Source of the DNA: CAZXCG01 sp964639205
Lineage (GTDB): Bacteria > Bacillota > Clostridia > Oscillospirales > Acutalibacteraceae
Length of the DNA: 33,897 bases
Direction: 5' to 3'
Assembly (NCBI GenBank): GCA_964639205.1
Contig: CAZXCG010000016.1
Location: 1-33,897, forward strand
The position numbers and the translations under genes were made by a program. Below the pieces are notes generated by a model. It was given only the letters and a program-made list of their open reading frames with translations, was not told the DNA's origin and ran no database searches. The stretch's first letter is position 1; every line of letters starts with the position of its first letter. Positions 30,636-33,897 of the stretch are shown here, piece after piece.

Positions 30636-31505
30636 ATGGATAATGAAATAACCGTAGGGTTTATCGGCGCGGGCAGAGTAGGAGTAACTCTGGGCCGCTA
30701 TTTTTTTGCGAACGGCTTGAAAATATCCGGTTATTACAGCAAAACTCCGGAGCATGCGCGCAGCGCGGCGCAGCTTACCTGCGGCAAAAGCTTTGAAACG
30801 CCGAGTGAGCTTGCGGAGGAAAGCCGGTTAATATTTATTACCGTGCCGGACGCGCAGATTTATAAGGTTTTTTTGCAGCTTAAAAGCTGCGAGCTAAAGA
30901 ATAAAATATTGTGCCATTGCAGCGGGGCTTTACCTGCCGCGGTGTTCTCCGGAATAGAGGCAACCGGCGCATACGGCTGCTGTGTTCATCCGATTTTTGC
31001 CGTCAGTGATAAGGAAAATTCCTATAAAGAAATTTCAAGGGCTTTTTTTACTCTTGAGGGCGACGCAGCTTGTCTGCCGGTTATTGAAAAGCTTTTTCAA
31101 AAGCTTCAGAATCCTTATCAAATTATAGCTCCCGGGCAAAAGCAAAAATACCATGCCGCGCTGGTGACGGCGAGCAATTTGGTTATCGGGCTTTACAGTA
31201 TGTCGGTCGGGCTGCTGGAGGAATGCGGATTTTCCTCCGATTTCGCGCGTAAGGCTTTAGTTCCCCTGTTTTTAAACAACGCCGAGACTGTTTCGCGCGT
31301 CGGCTGTGCAAACGCCCTTACCGGTCCGGTTGAACGCAACGACCTATTTACCGTAAAGCAGCATCTTAAAGCCCTGTCAGACGGCGAGGACGCCTCCGTT
31401 TTGAGCGTATATAAAGCGCTTTCCGGGGAATTACTGAAAATAGCCGAGGCAAAATACCCTCAAAGGGATTATACGGAGCTTCGGGCGTTGCTGAACGAGG
31501 CTTAA
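30636..31505 (+). CDS. panG: Rossmann-like/DUF2520 protein, probable PanG-type ketopantoate reductase
   Basis: A 289-residue protein. An N-terminal NAD(P)-binding Rossmann fold opens with VGFIGAGRVGVTLGRYF (GxGxxG at 8-13) and continues with SRLIFITVPDAQIYKVF and CHCSGALPAAVF. The C-terminal helical DUF2520-type domain contains KYHAALVTASNLVIGLYSMSV and NALTGPVERND, where the conserved K/H-x(n)-N-x-x-T-GPxxR residues fit the ketopantoate reductase/6-PGDH fold. It lies 75 bases before panB in a panB-panC-panD unit that has no panE, and DUF2520-type PanG replaces PanE in some bacteria. So it probably reduces ketopantoate to pantoate. The start is ATG 30636 behind GAGAGGTG; upstream in-frame codons lack a ribosome site. 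The role is inferred from context. Confidence 0.78.
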   Translation: MDNEITVGFIGAGRVGVTLGRYFFANGLKISGYYSKTPEHARSAAQLTCGKSFETPSELAEESRLIFITVPDAQIYKVFLQLKSCELKNKILCHCSGALPAAVFSGIEATGAYGCCVHPIFAVSDKENSYKEISRAFFTLEGDAACLPVIEKLFQKLQNPYQIIAPGQKQKYHAALVTASNLVIGLYSMSVGLLEECGFSSDFARKALVPLFLNNAETVSRVGCANALTGPVERNDLFTVKQHLKALSDGEDASVLSVYKALSGELLKIAEAKYPQRDYTELRALLNEA

Positions 31506-31580
31506 TTATGCAAAGACCTTGCGGGACGGTAAAACAAAAGCGTAACAGAGCAATAAATATTAAAATGCAGGTGATAAATT

Positions 31581-32417
31581 ATGAAAAATACGGTGATTAC
31601 TTTTGCGAAAGCAAAAGCGGAGGGAACAAAAATTTCTATGCTGACGGCATATGATTACTCCACAGCCAAGCTTATTGACGAAGCGGGGATTAATTCGATT
31701 CTCGTGGGGGACTCGTTGGGCAACGTTGTTCTCGGCTATGACGATACGACCAAGGTAACCATGGAGGACGTAATTCATCATACAAGAGCGGTTGCCGGTG
31801 GAGTAAAAAACGCGCTGGTAATTGCGGATATGCCGTTTATGTCTTATCAGACGTCTGTTTATGACGCTGTTGTAAACGCCGGTCGTCTGATTAAAGAGGG
31901 CGGAGCCAACGCCGTAAAGCTTGAGGGCGGTAAAAAGGCTTGCCCGCAGATAAACGCCATTACGGACGCGGGAATTCCGGTCTGCGCTCATATAGGGCTT
32001 ACGCCCCAGTATGTAAACGCTATAGGCGGCAACCGTGTTCAAGGCAAAACCGAGTTTGCCGCCAAAAGCCTTTTGGAGGACGCTCTGAGCGTTCAGGAGG
32101 CCGGCGCGTTTGCAGTAGTCATTGAAGCGGTGCCGGAAAAGCTTGCTTCGCTGATTACGAAAAAGCTTGATATACCGACAATAGGCATAGGCGCGGGAAA
32201 CGGCTGCGACGGTCAGGTTTTGGTATATCAGGATATGCTGGGTATGTTTTCGGATTTCACGCCGAAATTCGTAAAACGCTATGCCGACCTCGGAAAAACA
32301 ATGAGTGACGCTTTCAGGCAGTACGACGCAGAGGTTAAAAGCGGCGTTTTCCCTTCGCAGGAGCATACATACGGCATTGACGACGGGATTATTGAAAAGC
32401 TGTACAAAAGCTTGTAA
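31581..32417 (+). CDS. panB: 3-methyl-2-oxobutanoate hydroxymethyltransferase
   Basis: A 278-residue ketopantoate hydroxymethyltransferase that adds a formyl-derived carbon from methylene-THF to 2-oxoisovalerate, a valine precursor that links this unit to ilvBN. Motifs include ISMLTAYDYSTAKLIDEAG, ILVGDSLGNVVLGYDDTTKVTMEDVIHHTRAV (metal ligand Asp), VIADMPFMSYQ (Asp), GGANAVKLEGG (Glu) and HIGLTPQYVNAIGGNRVQGK. The start ATG 31581 has a GCAGGTGAT ribosome site upstream. Full length. Followed by panC after 72 bases. Confidence 0.96.
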   Translation: MKNTVITFAKAKAEGTKISMLTAYDYSTAKLIDEAGINSILVGDSLGNVVLGYDDTTKVTMEDVIHHTRAVAGGVKNALVIADMPFMSYQTSVYDAVVNAGRLIKEGGANAVKLEGGKKACPQINAITDAGIPVCAHIGLTPQYVNAIGGNRVQGKTEFAAKSLLEDALSVQEAGAFAVVIEAVPEKLASLITKKLDIPTIGIGAGNGCDGQVLVYQDMLGMFSDFTPKFVKRYADLGKTMSDAFRQYDAEVKSGVFPSQEHTYGIDDGIIEKLYKSL

Positions 32418-32489
32418 TATTAACGGCTTTGGGCGAGCCCGCGCGTCGGGCTTTGCTGCGAGTTGAATACGGAAAAGGCGGGGAAATTT

Positions 32490-33332
32490 GTGATTATTGC
32501 GCATCTTGCGGAAGAAGTAAGACAACAGGTAAAGGAATGGAAAAAGGAAGGGCTTTCCGTAGGTCTGGTTCCTACAATGGGCTATCTGCACGAGGGGCAC
32601 AGAAGTCTCATTAAAAAATCGGTTGAGCAAAATGACAGAACGGTGGTAAGTATTTTTGTTAATCCCATTCAGTTTGCCCCGAACGAGGATTTGGAAAGGT
32701 ATCCCCGAGATTTGCCCGCCGACGCGCGTTTGTGCGAGCAAACAGGCGCGGATTTAATCTTTAATCCTTCTCCGGAGGAAATGTACCCGGACGGATTTTG
32801 CTCGTTTACGGATATGACCGGCCCCACATCTTTGCTGTGCGGCAGGAGCAGACCCACCCATTTCAGGGGAGTTTGCACGGTAGTAAACAAGCTTTTTAAT
32901 ATTGCCGCGCCGGACAGAGCATATTTCGGTCAAAAGGACGCGCAGCAGCTTGCGGTTATCAAAAGGATGGCAAAGGATTTAAATATTCCGGTTGAAATTG
33001 TCGGATGTCCGATTATACGCGAGGAGGACGGACTTGCAAAGAGCTCGCGCAATACTTACCTAAACGCGCGGGAGAGGCAGGCCGCTCTTATCCTCAGCAA
33101 AACCGTTTTTATGGGCATGGAGCTTGTAAAAAGCGGATTGACCGACGCCGAAGCCCTTGTAAAAGCTATGAAGGAAAATATTCAAACGGAGCCGCTGGCG
33201 AAAATAGATTATGTGGAAGCGGTTGATTTTGACGCCATATCCCCCGTTGAAAAGATAAGGGAAAACACTTTGGTGGCTATGGCGGTGTATATCGGCAAAA
33301 CAAGGCTGATTGACAATTTTATCGTAACATAA
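32490..33332 (+). CDS. panC: Pantothenate synthetase (pantoate--beta-alanine ligase)
   Basis: A 280-residue enzyme that joins pantoate and beta-alanine with ATP, through a pantoyl-adenylate. It carries GLVPTMGYLHEGH (the HxGH nucleotidyltransferase motif), SIFVNPIQFAPNEDLERYPRD, YFGQKDAQQLAVI, and IREEDGLAKSSRNTYL (the KMSKS-like loop). The start is set at GTG 32490, because AAGGCGGGG (32475-32483) lies six bases before it and the resulting N-terminus matches other PanC proteins. TTG 32463 is a weaker alternative that precedes the ribosome site. Normal length. Confidence 0.95.
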   Translation: MIIAHLAEEVRQQVKEWKKEGLSVGLVPTMGYLHEGHRSLIKKSVEQNDRTVVSIFVNPIQFAPNEDLERYPRDLPADARLCEQTGADLIFNPSPEEMYPDGFCSFTDMTGPTSLLCGRSRPTHFRGVCTVVNKLFNIAAPDRAYFGQKDAQQLAVIKRMAKDLNIPVEIVGCPIIREEDGLAKSSRNTYLNARERQAALILSKTVFMGMELVKSGLTDAEALVKAMKENIQTEPLAKIDYVEAVDFDAISPVEKIRENTLVAMAVYIGKTRLIDNFIVT

Positions 33333-33360
33333 AATAAAGCGCCGAAGGAGTGTTTGCAAA

Positions 33361-33747
33361 ATGCTTGTCAATATGCTTAAAAGTAAAATCCACAGAGCTA
33401 CGGTCGTTCAGGCGGAGCTTAATTACGTGGGCAGCATAACAGTGGACGAAGAGCTTTTGGAAGCTGCGGGAATTTACGAATACGAAAAGGTTCAGATTGT
33501 AGACATAAATAACGGCAGCCGGTTTGAAACCTATACAATATCGGGCAAACGCGGCAGCGGACTGATTTGCCTTAACGGAGCCGCCGCAAGACAGGTGCAG
33601 CTCAACGATAAAATCATCATAATGGCGTACGCCGCGCTTGACGAGACCGAGGTAAGGGAGCATTCGCCCAAAATAGTCTTTGTAGATGATAAAAACCGTA
33701 TTGTGAAAACAGCGCGCTACGAAAAGCACGGTCTGCTTGCGCAGTGA
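33361..33747 (+). CDS. panD: Aspartate 1-decarboxylase proenzyme
   Basis: A 128-residue pyruvoyl enzyme that makes beta-alanine from aspartate. Starting at ATG 33361 (AAGGAG at 33345-33350) puts the self-cleavage site Gly24-Ser25 in NYVGSITVDE exactly where it is in E. coli PanD; the second ATG at 33373 is 22 bases from the ribosome site. MLKSKIHRATVVQAELNYVGS and TYTISGKRGSGLICLNGAAAR are the family signatures. It completes the unit so the cell can make pantothenate from aspartate and valine precursors. The stop is followed after four bases by inverted repeat copy D. Confidence 0.96.
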   Translation: MLVNMLKSKIHRATVVQAELNYVGSITVDEELLEAAGIYEYEKVQIVDINNGSRFETYTISGKRGSGLICLNGAAARQVQLNDKIIIMAYAALDETEVREHSPKIVFVDDKNRIVKTARYEKHGLLAQ

Positions 33748-33751
33748 CCCG

Positions 33752-33897
33752 ATTCAATAAGGGGCTTTGCCCCGTCATTCAATGTGGCAAAGGGCAGCGT
33801 CAGCTGCCTGAGGAATCAATGGGGGATTGTATCCACCGCTGATTCCGAAAACGGAACCCGCCGCCTTAGAGGCGGGGGACATCTTTGCCTAAGTTAT
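33752..33897 (-). repeat. Structured ~145-bp dispersed repeat, copy D (inverted)
   Basis: The reverse complement of the unit at 13290-13432 and 19228-19372. It runs from ATTCAATAAGGGGCTTTGCC at 33752 to GCCTAAGTTAT at the window edge, so the outer end may continue. Hairpins at the same positions are kept: AATCA (33814-33818) with TGATT (33840-33844), where copy B has AATCGG/CCGATT; GGCAGC-GTCA-GCTGCC; and GGGGC-TTT-GCCCC at the inner end. It lies directly after panD and may act as its terminator-like end. Confidence 0.85.

Noticed and set aside
31560..32741. A 393-residue reading frame on the minus strand across panB and panC
   Set aside because: It lies antisense to two certain genes, has Arg/Asn/Tyr-rich low-quality composition, no ribosome site and no recognisable domain; it mirrors codon bias.

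Overview
The window looks like a chromosomal segment of a low-to-mid-GC anaerobic Firmicute of class Clostridia, probably Oscillospiraceae or a close relative. The support is a T-box leader, strong Shine-Dalgarno sites, TTGACA/TATAAT-type promoters with 17-bp spacers, an IreB homologue, HPr with a regulatory serine, a GGGtGRT protein, a C_GCAxxG_C_C protein and a dockerin-bearing secreted peptidase. There is no prophage, CRISPR array or complete transposon. Most of it is housekeeping and biosynthesis, with many small units, short intergenic gaps and clear terminators.

Layout. 1-561 holds the 3' end of a tannase/feruloyl-esterase-like hydrolase. 738-1715 is a stand-alone HMGL-type aldolase. 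1809-6340 is a branched-chain amino acid unit: T-box leader, ilvB, ilvN, ilvA and ridA. These make 2-oxobutanoate and acetohydroxy acids, and RidA removes the enamine/imine by-products of IlvA. The convergent strand carries lgt and a DUF4190 membrane protein. 7884-9548 carries ireB, an unrecognised 99-residue gene and ymdB. A tRNA-Val(UAC) gene lies on the minus strand with an unusual C at position 33. Next come an iron-containing alcohol dehydrogenase and the convergent lepA. 13537-15416 encodes an IscU-like scaffold paired with a GGGtGRT protein. 15449-19196 encodes a C_GCAxxG_C_C protein, an M14 carboxypeptidase with an N-terminal dockerin, and a phosphohexomutase. 19398-20628 is rimM-trmD, followed not by rplS but by a strongly structured intergenic region that looks like a non-coding RNA. 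Then come HPr, a Cof-type HAD phosphatase, a CobO-like adenosyltransferase, family-4 uracil-DNA glycosylase (minus strand), PduL phosphotransacylase, metE with a convergent LysR regulator, an EF-G paralogue with degenerate GTPase motifs, and a complete pantothenate/beta-alanine unit (panG-like, panB, panC, panD) up to the right edge.

Two things stand out beyond ordinary genes. The first is a family of dispersed ~145-bp repeats (13290-13432, 19228-19372, 33752-33897, and a remnant at 9881-9912) that fold into several hairpins whose stems are largely preserved between copies, in part by compensatory changes. The second is the nested, possibly pseudoknotted structure at 20628-20768, with more helices up to about 20850. 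All functional names come from motif recognition by eye; no database search was possible.
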